A stretch of DNA of 64,000 nt from Kaistella soli. Its GTDB lineage: Bacteria > Bacteroidota > Bacteroidia > Flavobacteriales > Weeksellaceae. The stretch is from the NCBI RefSeq assembly GCF_019038595.1, contig NZ_JAHOPF010000005.1:124001-188000 (forward strand), in the 5' to 3' direction. Positions 44,991 through 52,013 of the stretch are shown one piece after another (the first letter of the stretch is position 1; the number at the start of each line of letters is the position of its first letter). The translations under genes and the position numbers were made by a program. Below the pieces are notes generated by a model. The model saw only the letters and a list, made by a program, of their open reading frames with translations. It had not been told where the DNA came from and made no database searches.

Positions 44991-46082
44991 ATGAAAAGAG
45001 ATTTATACATTGATTTTGCCAAAGGTTTTGCCACATTAGCCATTATTTTTATTCACACCGCATTCTGGTCCGGGCAGTTTTATATTCCGACAGAAGTCCG
45101 GGTTCTTTCCTTGCTGATTGATGTGCCGTTATTCTATGCGCTCAGCGGGCTTACTTCGGGCGGAAATGTAGAGAAAACCCTTTACAGGCTCCTGAAACTG
45201 CAGATCACCTTCATGATTTTTGTAACCTTTCTTTTCTTTCTCGATTACCTTTTCAAGGTCTTCGGCCTGAATGTTTTCGGGCTGCAATGGATGAGAGATT
45301 TTTATTCCACTTTCGGGGCGAAATATGTTCCGCAAAGTATTTCCGATGTTCCGCAATGGCAAAATCTGGGGAACTGGTATCTTCATCAATACACCAATGC
45401 AGACACTTTTCCCGTTGTGATGGGAAGTTTCTGGTACCTGAAAGTATATTTTATCCTGACGGTTTTCGGCGTTCTCATCTTAAGGTTCTTCCCGAAACAC
45501 ATCAACTGGCTTATCGGAATATGCTTCGGACTTACATTGATTTTCAATGTTTTGCCGCAGTTTTATCCCACAGGACAGGTTGGTTATGTCGCATTCTATC
45601 TCGGTTTATTTTTATCGGCTCATCAGTTAAAAGGAAAAAAAATTCCAGCCAAATGGATTCCTTTTTTATATGGAATTTTACTTTTGGTTTTCATCTTTCT
45701 TTTCTGGAATTCAGGAAAAGAACTTTTCATGAAAATGAATAAGGCAAAGTTTCCGCCGAAACTGCTTTATATTTTCTGGTCATGCTTTTCACTTCTGACG
45801 CTTTTTGTGCTTTACAACAGATTGAAAATCACCAAAGAAAGCTTCATTACTTATATCGGGAAAAATGCCATCTTTTTCTATTTTGCCCAAGGCATGAGTT
45901 CTTCACTGGTATATTTCATCGTGGTGGGTCTGAAAGATAAAATTCAGTGGTGGATGCTGATGATATTAATCTACCTCATCAATGTAGGGTTGGCGGTTCT
46001 GATTGCTGGAGGCCTGAAAAAACTTGATGTTTTCGGGTGGAAAATCTTGGAGATCCTGCGAAAAAAAACCGCTTCAGCATAA
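44991..46082 (+). CDS. Acyltransferase 3-family membrane protein
   Basis: 363 residues with about ten spans. The start RDLYIDFAKGFATLAIIFIHTAFW contains the family's conserved N-terminal His (in part). Family members O-acylate membrane or periplasmic glycans. GNWYLHQYTNADTFPVVMGSFWYLKVYF resembles the conserved central loop. No glycan-synthesis genes are adjacent, so the acceptor is unknown. The 3' end of the coding sequence forms part of a bidirectional terminator hairpin. Confidence 0.85.
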   Translation: MKRDLYIDFAKGFATLAIIFIHTAFWSGQFYIPTEVRVLSLLIDVPLFYALSGLTSGGNVEKTLYRLLKLQITFMIFVTFLFFLDYLFKVFGLNVFGLQWMRDFYSTFGAKYVPQSISDVPQWQNLGNWYLHQYTNADTFPVVMGSFWYLKVYFILTVFGVLILRFFPKHINWLIGICFGLTLIFNVLPQFYPTGQVGYVAFYLGLFLSAHQLKGKKIPAKWIPFLYGILLLVFIFLFWNSGKELFMKMNKAKFPPKLLYIFWSCFSLLTLFVLYNRLKITKESFITYIGKNAIFFYFAQGMSSSLVYFIVVGLKDKIQWWMLMILIYLINVGLAVLIAGGLKKLDVFGWKILEILRKKTASA

Positions 46083-46099
46083 ACTGAAACGGCCTTTTA
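46069..46099. terminator. Bidirectional terminator overlapping the acyltransferase stop
   Basis: CCGCTTCAG (46069-46077) pairs with CTGAAACGG (46084-46092, one wobble); A8 tract on the left gives a T-run for the minus-strand gene, TTTTATTAT on the right for the plus strand. Confidence 0.75.
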
Positions 46100-46118
46100 T
46101 TATACCTAAAATATAATA

Positions 46119-46370
46119 TTAGTCTCTGCTTGTATTGTTTCCTCTTGCTACGATAGCGATAATAACGATAAGCACTAGTGCACCGATAACCCAGAAAATA
46201 GGATTTGTAAACCACTGTTCTGTTGTTGTAGTACTTTTGGTTGTAGTAACGTCAACGTTAAGATCCGGAGATTTCGTTGCATCCTGTGCGAATGCCATAA
46301 CACTGAAGAAGAAAGTAAGAATTAAAATTCCGAATTTTTCGAGCTTGCCTGCTAATAATTGCGTGTTCAT
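46119..46370 (-). CDS. Small secreted or membrane protein, unknown function
   Basis: 83 residues: N-terminal signal peptide or first span (about 12-28, ends MAFAQ), then a short Thr/Ser-rich periplasmic stretch (NVDVTTTKSTTTTEQ), one strong membrane span (about 56-76, FWVIGALVLIVIIAIVA) and a short charged tail (RGNNTSRD). It is not a recognised family. Codon use looks native. A single gene with a shared terminator. Confidence 0.65.
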   Translation of the reverse strand: MNTQLLAGKLEKFGILILTFFFSVMAFAQDATKSPDLNVDVTTTKSTTTTEQWFTNPIFWVIGALVLIVIIAIVARGNNTSRD

Positions 46371-46479
46371 AATTTTATTTTTTAATGTTATAATTTTTAA
46401 TATTCAACATTTATGCCAGAAATTGGTTTTTAAATTCCATAATCATTAAATATCTTTCGTTTTGCTTGCCGAAATCATA

Positions 46480-46511
46480 TTGAAACCAAGAATAAATATT
46501 AATTAAATTTG
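46480..46511 (+). promoter_or_regulatory. Promoter of miaE
   Basis: TTG (46480-46482), 21 bp, TAAATTTG (46504-46511); 15 bp to the ATG at 46527. Confidence 0.72.
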
Positions 46512-46526
46512 CCATAAACTCTACCG

Positions 46527-47105
46527 ATGTTTAAACTGAAACTCTTAACCGATCCGCGCTGGGCCAATATTGCAGAAGGAAATCTTCAGGAAATCCTTAC
46601 CGATCATGCATGGTGCGAACAGAAAGCAACCACCAACGCCATTACGCTCATTACCATGATGCCGGAATATCCCGAAATCATCACCGAGCTTTTAAAAATT
46701 GCGCAGGAAGAACTCGAACATTTTCAGATGGTTCACGAGATCATTAAAAAACGCGGCTACGAATTCGGCAGGGAAAGAAAAGACGATTACGTCGGACAGC
46801 TCTACAAATTCCTCGTTCAGGGAACCCGGGAAGAATATATTATCGACAGACTTCTTTTTGCAGCGATGATCGAAGCCAGAAGCTGCGAACGCTTCAAAGT
46901 GCTTACAGAAAACATCCAGGATGAAGAACTGAAGGTTTTCTACAAAGAATTAATGATTTCCGAAGCCGGACATTACACCACCTTTATCGGATTTGCAAGA
47001 CAGCTCGGCGATCCGGAAACCGTGAATAAAAGATGGGAAGAATGGCTGGATTATGAAGCCGAAATCATCAAATCCTACGGTAAAAAAGAAACCATCCACG
47101 GGTAG
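46527..47105 (+). CDS. miaE: tRNA-(ms2io6A37) hydroxylase
   Basis: 192 residues; diiron ferritin-like enzyme that hydroxylates the isopentenyl group of ms2i6A37 in tRNA. Iron-ligand regions seen in order: a Glu in the DHAWCEQKA helix, EELEHFQMVHEI, MIEARSCERF, and MISEAGHYTTF. The N-terminus FKLKLLTDPRWANIAEG is typical. Own promoter; 70 bp to the DUF502 gene. miaA and miaB are not in the window. Confidence 0.93.
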   Translation: MFKLKLLTDPRWANIAEGNLQEILTDHAWCEQKATTNAITLITMMPEYPEIITELLKIAQEELEHFQMVHEIIKKRGYEFGRERKDDYVGQLYKFLVQGTREEYIIDRLLFAAMIEARSCERFKVLTENIQDEELKVFYKELMISEAGHYTTFIGFARQLGDPETVNKRWEEWLDYEAEIIKSYGKKETIHG

Positions 47106-47175
47106 AAGTTTTTAACGGATATTTTCGGAATTTTAGTATTTTTACCACCATAACAAAAAATGCTGAAAACTTAAA

Positions 47176-47796
47176 ATGGACCGCAACCGCTTCGAACAAC
47201 TCCTCAATACCCTGGCGAAATCTTTCTTTCAGGGATTATTAATTATCGGTCCGTTTGCTGTCACCATCTGGATTATCTGGTACATTGTTTCCAGTATCGA
47301 CAATATTATACCTGCCGTTTCCGAAAAATTATATCCGGGAATTACTTTCCTCATCGTTATTCTGGGAACAGCGCTGGTAGGATATTTAGGAAATAAATTC
47401 ATCATCGGCCGCATCGTGGTTGACAGTTTCGATTACATTCTGGAACACACACCCGGCATCAAATTCATCTACACCTCACTGAAAGACGTAATGACCTCCT
47501 TCGTTGGGGATAAAAAGAAATTCAACCAGCCGGTTCTTATTAAAACCGCTGATAACCCTGAAGTCTGGCGCATCGGTTTTCTTACCCAGAAAGATCTTTC
47601 GTCCGTAGGTTTTCCCGATTATGTTTCGGTATACCTTCCCCACTCTTACGCTGTTTCCGGTTGGGTGGTCTTCGTGCTTGCGGAGAATATCGTGCTGCTT
47701 GAAAACGTGAGTGCGGCGCAGGCGATGAAGTTTGCCGTAAGCGGCGGTGTAGCAGGTTTCCATTCGGATGATAATGTATTCAAAGCGCCGGAATGA
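47176..47796 (+). CDS. DUF502 membrane protein
   Basis: 206 residues, two N-terminal spans (about 18-40 and 52-75) followed by the conserved soluble part: HTPGIKFIYTSLKDVMTSFVG and VFVLAENIVLLENVSAAQAMKFAVSGG (in part). DUF502 proteins are widespread (also in plants as LAZ1-like/COV), function not known in bacteria. A terminator follows, so tnaA is separately transcribed. Confidence 0.88.
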   Translation: MDRNRFEQLLNTLAKSFFQGLLIIGPFAVTIWIIWYIVSSIDNIIPAVSEKLYPGITFLIVILGTALVGYLGNKFIIGRIVVDSFDYILEHTPGIKFIYTSLKDVMTSFVGDKKKFNQPVLIKTADNPEVWRIGFLTQKDLSSVGFPDYVSVYLPHSYAVSGWVVFVLAENIVLLENVSAAQAMKFAVSGGVAGFHSDDNVFKAPE

Positions 47797-47810
47797 GTTG
47801 AGGCTAAGTA

Positions 47811-47841
47811 TTGAGATTAATTGTTAATCTCAATTTTTTTT
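47811..47841 (+). terminator. Intrinsic terminator between DUF502 and tnaA
   Basis: TTGAGATTAA / TTAATCTCAA perfect 10-bp stem, 3-nt loop, eight T. It ends about 25 bp before the tnaA ATG. Confidence 0.8.
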
Positions 47842-47866
47842 CTTCAACCTTAAACTTATACCTCCA

Positions 47867-49243
47867 ATGAAATTACCTTACGCAGAACCTTACAGAATTA
47901 AAATGGTCGAAGAAATTCGCCAGTCTACCAGAGCAGAAAGAGAGCTCTGGCTGAAAAAAGCCGATTATAATTTATTCAACCTGAAATCGTCGCAGGTTTT
48001 TATCGATCTGTTGACCGATTCCGGAACCGGGGCGATGAGCGACCGTCAGTGGGGCGCACTGATGACCGGAGACGAAAGTTATGCCGGCTCCAGAAGTTTC
48101 GAAGAACTGCATCAAACCGTGCAGAATCTTACCGGATACAAATATTTATTGCCAACCCACCAGGGACGCGCCGCGGAGAATGTGCTGTTTTCCGTTTTGG
48201 TGAAAGAAGGCGATGTGGTTCCCGGTAACTCTCACTTCGATACCACCAAAGGACATATCGAAATCAGGAAAGCCCATGCCATCGACTGTACCGTGGATGA
48301 AGCATTCGACATTGAAAACCTCCACCCTTTCAAAGGAAATATCGACCTCGTAAAACTCGAGGAAGTTTATAAAAGCTATCCGAAAGAAAAAATTCCGTTC
48401 TGCATGATTACCATTACCTGTAACTCTTCCGGCGGACAGCCCGTTTCCCTGGAAAACATGAAAGCGGTAAAAGCACTTTCAGACCGTTACGGAATCCCCA
48501 TTTATTTCGATTCCGCGAGGTTTGCGGAGAACGCTTACTTCATCAAGAAAAGAGAAGCCGGACAGGAAAACCGCAGCATCAAAGACATTGCGAAAGAAGT
48601 ATTCTCTTACGGTGTTGGGATGACGATGAGTTCCAAGAAAGACGGCCTTGTCAACATCGGCGGGTTTATCGCTTTGAATGACGAAAACATTTTCAGAGCC
48701 GCTTCCAACATTACCATTATTTACGAAGGTTTCATCACCTACGGCGGAATGGCGGGCCGCGACATGGCTGCGCTGGCTGTTGGTTTGAATGAAGCTACAG
48801 AATTCGAATACCTCGAAAGCCGTATTTCCCAGGTGGAATATCTTGGGAACAGACTGATTGAGTTCGGAATCCCCGTGCAGAAGCCGATTGGCGGACATGC
48901 CGTGTTCGTAGATTCCCTGAAATTTTTGCCGAATATCCCAAGAGAAGAATATCCTGCACAGACTTTGGCAAACGAAATTTATAAGGAAGCCGGCATCCGC
49001 ACCGTAGAGATCGGGACGCTTTTGGCAGACCGTGATCCGCAGACAAGGGAAAACCGCTACCCGAAACTCGAACTCGTGAGGCTCGCCATCCCGAGAAGAA
49101 CCTACACGAACAATCACATGGATTATATCGCTGCCGCCATTAAAAACGTTTACGACAGACGCGACGAAATAGAGAAAGGCTACCATATCACCTGGGAATC
49201 CGAAATCCTGCGCCACTTCACGGTGAAACTGGAAGAAGCTTAA
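47867..49243 (+). CDS. tnaA: Tryptophanase
   Basis: 458 residues, PLP enzyme splitting L-tryptophan into indole, pyruvate and ammonia. Motifs: IDLLTDSGTGAMSD, THQGRAAEN, FDTTKGHIEI, DSARFAENAYF, and MSSKKDGLVNIGG with the PLP lysine. It is tryptophanase rather than tyrosine phenol-lyase: Asp in FDTTKGH (Thr in TPL) and Ile in TVEIGTLL where TPL has its phenol-binding Arg. The gene stands alone: no tnaC-like leader peptide is seen in the 25 bp after the upstream terminator and no tryptophan permease follows. Coding GC looks somewhat higher than in neighbours. Confidence 0.95.
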   Translation: MKLPYAEPYRIKMVEEIRQSTRAERELWLKKADYNLFNLKSSQVFIDLLTDSGTGAMSDRQWGALMTGDESYAGSRSFEELHQTVQNLTGYKYLLPTHQGRAAENVLFSVLVKEGDVVPGNSHFDTTKGHIEIRKAHAIDCTVDEAFDIENLHPFKGNIDLVKLEEVYKSYPKEKIPFCMITITCNSSGGQPVSLENMKAVKALSDRYGIPIYFDSARFAENAYFIKKREAGQENRSIKDIAKEVFSYGVGMTMSSKKDGLVNIGGFIALNDENIFRAASNITIIYEGFITYGGMAGRDMAALAVGLNEATEFEYLESRISQVEYLGNRLIEFGIPVQKPIGGHAVFVDSLKFLPNIPREEYPAQTLANEIYKEAGIRTVEIGTLLADRDPQTRENRYPKLELVRLAIPRRTYTNNHMDYIAAAIKNVYDRRDEIEKGYHITWESEILRHFTVKLEEA

Positions 49244-49250
49244 AACAACA

Positions 49251-49282
49251 AAATCCGTTCGGCATTGCCGGGCGGATTTTTT
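49251..49282 (+). terminator. Intrinsic terminator after tnaA
   Basis: AAATCCG / CGGATTT outer stem with an inner CGGC/GCCG, then a T-run. Confidence 0.75.
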
Positions 49283-49381
49283 GTGCTAATTCGCTAGTTT
49301 GTAAACAATTATTGTTTGGTGAATTGAGTTAATAGTTGGATATTTGAGATAACCTAAAGACAATTCATAAAATATTCATCA

Positions 49382-49531
49382 TTGGAAGCAATTATAAATT
49401 TTGTTTTGAGTTTTTTTAAAAGAAAGGATGGAAAAAACAGCTATTGGGGCTTAATATTTATTGTTGCAACATTACTATTTGTGAATTATCTATTTAGCTT
49501 TAGTGATCAATATAAATTTGAAAAAAAATAG
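49382..49531 (+). pseudogene. 5' fragment of a frame-broken membrane protein gene
   Basis: A frame opening at TTG 49382 or TTG 49406 encodes SFFKRKDGKNSYWGLIF and a membrane span (about YWGLIFIVATLLFVNYLF) and then stops at TAG 49529-49531, immediately after eight consecutive A (49521-49528). Stepping back one base at the A run opens the frame that continues without a stop to 50253. The fragment is therefore taken as the N-terminus of the same gene. Causes to separate: a real deletion, a homopolymer sequencing error, or slippage on A AAA AAA. Confidence 0.6.
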
Positions 49532-49707
49532 ATAACTTAAAAAGTATTGAATCTCTGCTAAAGGATAAAACCTTAGATAAAAATGTTGCAAATTATCTTA
49601 TAAAGAAAAAAGAAGATATAATTTCGGAGATTAAATTTGATCCCAATCATATATATAAAATTCCTCAAAAAGAAGTAACTAACTTTTTAGACTTCAGAAA
49701 ATTCCCA

Positions 49708-50253
49708 GTGATTCACTACATATCATCATCGTGGCTATTTATTTTTCTAACTATTTTGCTTCCTATCCGATTATTTGACAGAAGTAGTATTGTACGTGGA
49801 ACGTTATTTACAACGCGGCTCCTTATAATAATTGTTATGACTTTCACGGTATATTGTGCTTCAATTATTTATTCAAGTCTTCTTGAAAATATACCCATCA
49901 TATCTTACAAACACTTATGGATAAACTATTTACTTAATTTTTTTTCAATTTTCTTCACGATACTATTTTTTTACTTTCTTTATTCGCTTTTTAATGTGCA
50001 TAAAAATTATTCACAATTCATGACTGAAAACGACATGCCATATGATCCGAATGACTTCTCGCCACTAGCAGAGAAAATCGGAGAAGATAATCCCTTACTT
50101 TGGGCTCATGAAATTATTAAATATAATTACTCAAATAATGATAAAAGAACCACAATTATATTTACAATTTTAACAATTACCTTATTTTTCTTTGCATTTG
50201 GAAGTATTATTTACACGTTATATTCAATCGTAAGATATTTTATAGAGATTTAA
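49708..50253 (+). CDS. Hypothetical multi-span membrane protein, C-terminal part of a split gene
   Basis: The longest start-to-stop frame begins at GTG 49708 and gives 181 residues, but the same frame is open for 60 codons before it, back to the A8 run, with no usable ATG, GTG or TTG. The reconstructed protein would have about 282 residues and five spans; in this part: SSSWLFIFLTILLPIRLF, TRLLIIIVMTFTVYCASIIY, NYLLNFFSIFFTILFFYFLY and TTIIFTILTITLFFFAFG. A hydrophilic loop (FMTENDMPYDPNDFSPLAEK) lies before the last span. No family is recognised. Base composition is more AT-rich than tnaA. Confidence 0.6.
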   Translation: MIHYISSSWLFIFLTILLPIRLFDRSSIVRGTLFTTRLLIIIVMTFTVYCASIIYSSLLENIPIISYKHLWINYLLNFFSIFFTILFFYFLYSLFNVHKNYSQFMTENDMPYDPNDFSPLAEKIGEDNPLLWAHEIIKYNYSNNDKRTTIIFTILTITLFFFAFGSIIYTLYSIVRYFIEI

Positions 50254-50295
50254 CCGTAATCTATATTAAAATATTATGGTCCAATACGCCCCGCT

Positions 50296-50319
50296 GCGCG
50301 AAGTCTCCTGACTTCGTGC
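50296..50319 (+). repeat. Palindromic (REP-like) hairpin element
   Basis: GCGCGAAGTC (50296-50305), TCCT loop, GACTTCGTGC (50310-50319): ten paired bases including one G-T. No T-run follows, so it is not a standard terminator. Only one copy was noticed in this window. Confidence 0.6.
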
Positions 50320-50360
50320 CTCTATAATCCAAACGTTACATCATCCATTACCTCATTTTA

Positions 50361-50520
50361 CCAAATCTTTAGGTCATTTACCCAAACCATTAGCTCCCGA
50401 AGCCAAATGTTTAGCTCAGCAACGCAAAACTTTAGGTCCGGAACCTAATCGTTTAGCCTTGGAACCTAAAATTTTAGCCTTTTGACCTAAACGGTTCTCA
50501 AAACAACCTAAACACTGCCG
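50361..50520 (+). repeat. Degenerate tandem array, period exactly 21 bp, palindromic core CTAAAnnTTTAG
   Basis: Seven units (starts 50361, 50382, 50403, 50424, 50445, 50466, 50487) plus a partial eighth at 50508. Each has a core related to CTAAAnnTTTAG followed by about nine variable bases ending in AAC, often GGAAC. The core of unit six, CTAAAATTTTAG, is a perfect palindrome; others differ by one to four bases. A weaker unit may precede at 50340. The constant 21-bp step equals two helical turns. Confidence 0.8.
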
Positions 50521-50535
50521 TAAAATAAAAGAAAA

Positions 50536-50560
50536 ACAGCCCACGGAAACCGCGGGCTGT
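50536..50560 (-). terminator. Intrinsic terminator of the 161-residue protein gene
   Basis: ACAGCCC(A)CGG / CCG(C)GGGCTGT stem, 3-nt loop; the minus-strand tail is T-rich. Confidence 0.78.
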
Positions 50561-50581
50561 CTTTGATGAAGTATATCATTG

Positions 50582-51067
50582 CTATTCCCCTTCAACAGGA
50601 GGACCTGAGCGTTTGCTGCTGCGCGGAAAAAACTGCTTCAGCTCGTTTTTCTTGGTTTCGTAACCTGCGGCATTGGAGCCTGCCTTGTAATTGGTGTAGG
50701 CATAATCATCAAGGGCCGCCTGGTAGTTATCGTAATCGTGCAGAATCTTCGAGTTTTTCAGCCTTTCGTCCATGGCCTTTACGCGGTGGGCAATGTTTTC
50801 GATAAACTGACGGCTTTTCAGGTCGTTCTCGAATTCATTCCAGTCGAGGTCAGGCTGCGAAAGGTGGGCGCTGTTCTGGCGGTAATCCCACACTTTGTTG
50901 ATGAGGAGCTTATTCTGCTCGTTCACACTGCCATAGTTTTTGCGCTCGTCGGGGGTAAGGGTTACGGTAAGCACGGCCAGTGCGTCTTCCAGCGCGGCAA
51001 CGGCAGTTTGGATGTTGTTCATCTGCGCTTCTGTAAGGTGCGCATTGTTGAGATTTGGTAAAGGCAT
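50582..51067 (-). CDS. Conserved hypothetical protein, 161 residues
   Basis: Soluble, helical, no signal peptide or span. Starts PLPNLNNAHLTEAQMNNIQTA; then VTLTPDERKNYGSVNEQNKLLINKVWDY (in part) and PDLDWNEFENDLKSRQFIEN. C-terminal part is basic (KKNELKQFFPRSSKRSG). I have a vague memory of similar 150-170-residue hypothetical proteins in diverse bacteria but cannot name a family. Its coding sequence is visibly richer in G/C than the genes around it, which may mean recent acquisition. Single gene with a terminator. Confidence 0.7.
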   Translation of the reverse strand: MPLPNLNNAHLTEAQMNNIQTAVAALEDALAVLTVTLTPDERKNYGSVNEQNKLLINKVWDYRQNSAHLSQPDLDWNEFENDLKSRQFIENIAHRVKAMDERLKNSKILHDYDNYQAALDDYAYTNYKAGSNAAGYETKKNELKQFFPRSSKRSGPPVEGE

Positions 51068-51152
51068 AACATTTAAGTTTTTATGGTTAGTATTTCGAAA
51101 GTACTATAAACCAATCAATTAAATGCCCGTTAAAACACCCTTATTTAATTTT

Positions 51153-51923
51153 TTACCTGTGATGTCTTTTGAAAAACGCCACCATTTCGGGGATGGATTC
51201 ATGTGGGAATTCGTGGCCGGCACTGCGCTCTTCCACGACAAGTTCTGTATGATCAGTGCCGGTATAAAAAGTTTTGTCGCCTTTTACCACTGCGGTCTTA
51301 GGATCTGCTTTCAGATTATCTTCCACCATCGCAACCGACTGTTTCTGCATCCCGTACGGAACCAGAGGATCATTTTTTCCCATGCTCATCCACACCGAAA
51401 GCGGTTTCGCACCTTTGATCATCCTGCCGCCCTGCGCCGCGACCGAACAGATGGCCGCAATTTTATCCGCTCTCTCTACCCACAGCACATTCACGAATCT
51501 TGCACCGTTGGAATGTCCTACGGCATAAATCCTTGAAGCATCAACGTTATAATTTTTAGTCAGATCTTTTAAAACCTCATCGAAGAACAGCACATCGCGG
51601 TTGCCGTGATCGTTGGGAAACATTTGCCAGCCGTTCAGCAGGCCTTTTTTATCCACCACGTAGCCGGAGGTTCCTGGGATGCCTTCCATGAAAACCACCA
51701 GTGTTTCCTTATCGTAATTCTGGAAATCGATTTTCTTTGAAGCAAACTGCGCATTGCCGCCATGTCCGTGAAAAACAAAGATCACCGGTGTTTTTTCAGA
51801 TTTCAGCTGAGGTTGGAAGACCAGTGCTTTCCTTGCGGTACCGTTGATATCAAATGTCTTGGTAATCTGGGAAAAGAAAAAGCTGAATGCAAAAACAGAC
51901 AGCAGCAAAAGGATTTTTTTCAT
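51153..51923 (-). CDS. Secreted alpha/beta hydrolase (PHB depolymerase/feruloyl esterase-like, LpqC family)
   Basis: 256 residues with signal peptide (about 1-19, ends FFFSQ). Oxyanion region VIFVFHGHGGNAQF, nucleophile Ser in AVGHSNGARFV, Asp in SMGKNDPLVPY, and catalytic His in RSAGHEFPHES. The fold resembles CE1/LpqC-type polyhydroxybutyrate depolymerase and feruloyl esterase families; the actual ester substrate is unknown. Exported to the periplasm or beyond; no T9SS C-terminal domain. It has 85 bp on the upstream side of the 161-residue gene start and no partner genes. Confidence 0.85.
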   Translation of the reverse strand: MKKILLLLSVFAFSFFFSQITKTFDINGTARKALVFQPQLKSEKTPVIFVFHGHGGNAQFASKKIDFQNYDKETLVVFMEGIPGTSGYVVDKKGLLNGWQMFPNDHGNRDVLFFDEVLKDLTKNYNVDASRIYAVGHSNGARFVNVLWVERADKIAAICSVAAQGGRMIKGAKPLSVWMSMGKNDPLVPYGMQKQSVAMVEDNLKADPKTAVVKGDKTFYTGTDHTELVVEERSAGHEFPHESIPEMVAFFKRHHR

Positions 51924-51968
51924 GGTAGATTTTTAGCTTTGATGCAAATGCAGAATGGGGGTTAAAAG

Positions 51969-51998
51969 AGAAAACCTCAACTTGCGGTGAGGTTTTCT
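51969..51998 (-). terminator. Intrinsic terminator of the EF-G paralogue gene
   Basis: AGAAAACCTCA / TGAGGTTTTCT, 11-bp stem, 8-nt loop, 15 bp after the stop. Confidence 0.75.
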
Positions 51999-52013
51999 GT
52001 AAAGTTATACAAT

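Larger units (their letters stand above)
50254..50581. other. 328-bp intergenic region with palindrome and 21-bp repeat array
   Basis: Between the membrane-protein gene and the 161-residue protein gene. Contents: a 10-bp-stem hairpin (50296-50319), a phased repeat array (50361-50520) and the leftward terminator (50536-50560). No open frame with gene-like features is seen. Confidence 0.7.

Noticed and set aside
45287-45742. 151-codon plus-strand frame
   Set aside because: Out-of-frame shadow inside the acyltransferase gene.
48479-49216. 245-codon minus-strand frame
   Set aside because: Antisense to tnaA; long only because tnaA is relatively GC-rich.
47867-49243. Tyrosine phenol-lyase
   Set aside because: The substrate-pocket positions read Asp (FDTTKGH) and Ile (VEIGT), as in tryptophanase, not the Thr and Arg of TPL.
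50361-50520. CRISPR array
   Set aside because: Units are only 21 bp with no conserved-repeat/unique-spacer alternation, and no cas genes are in the window.
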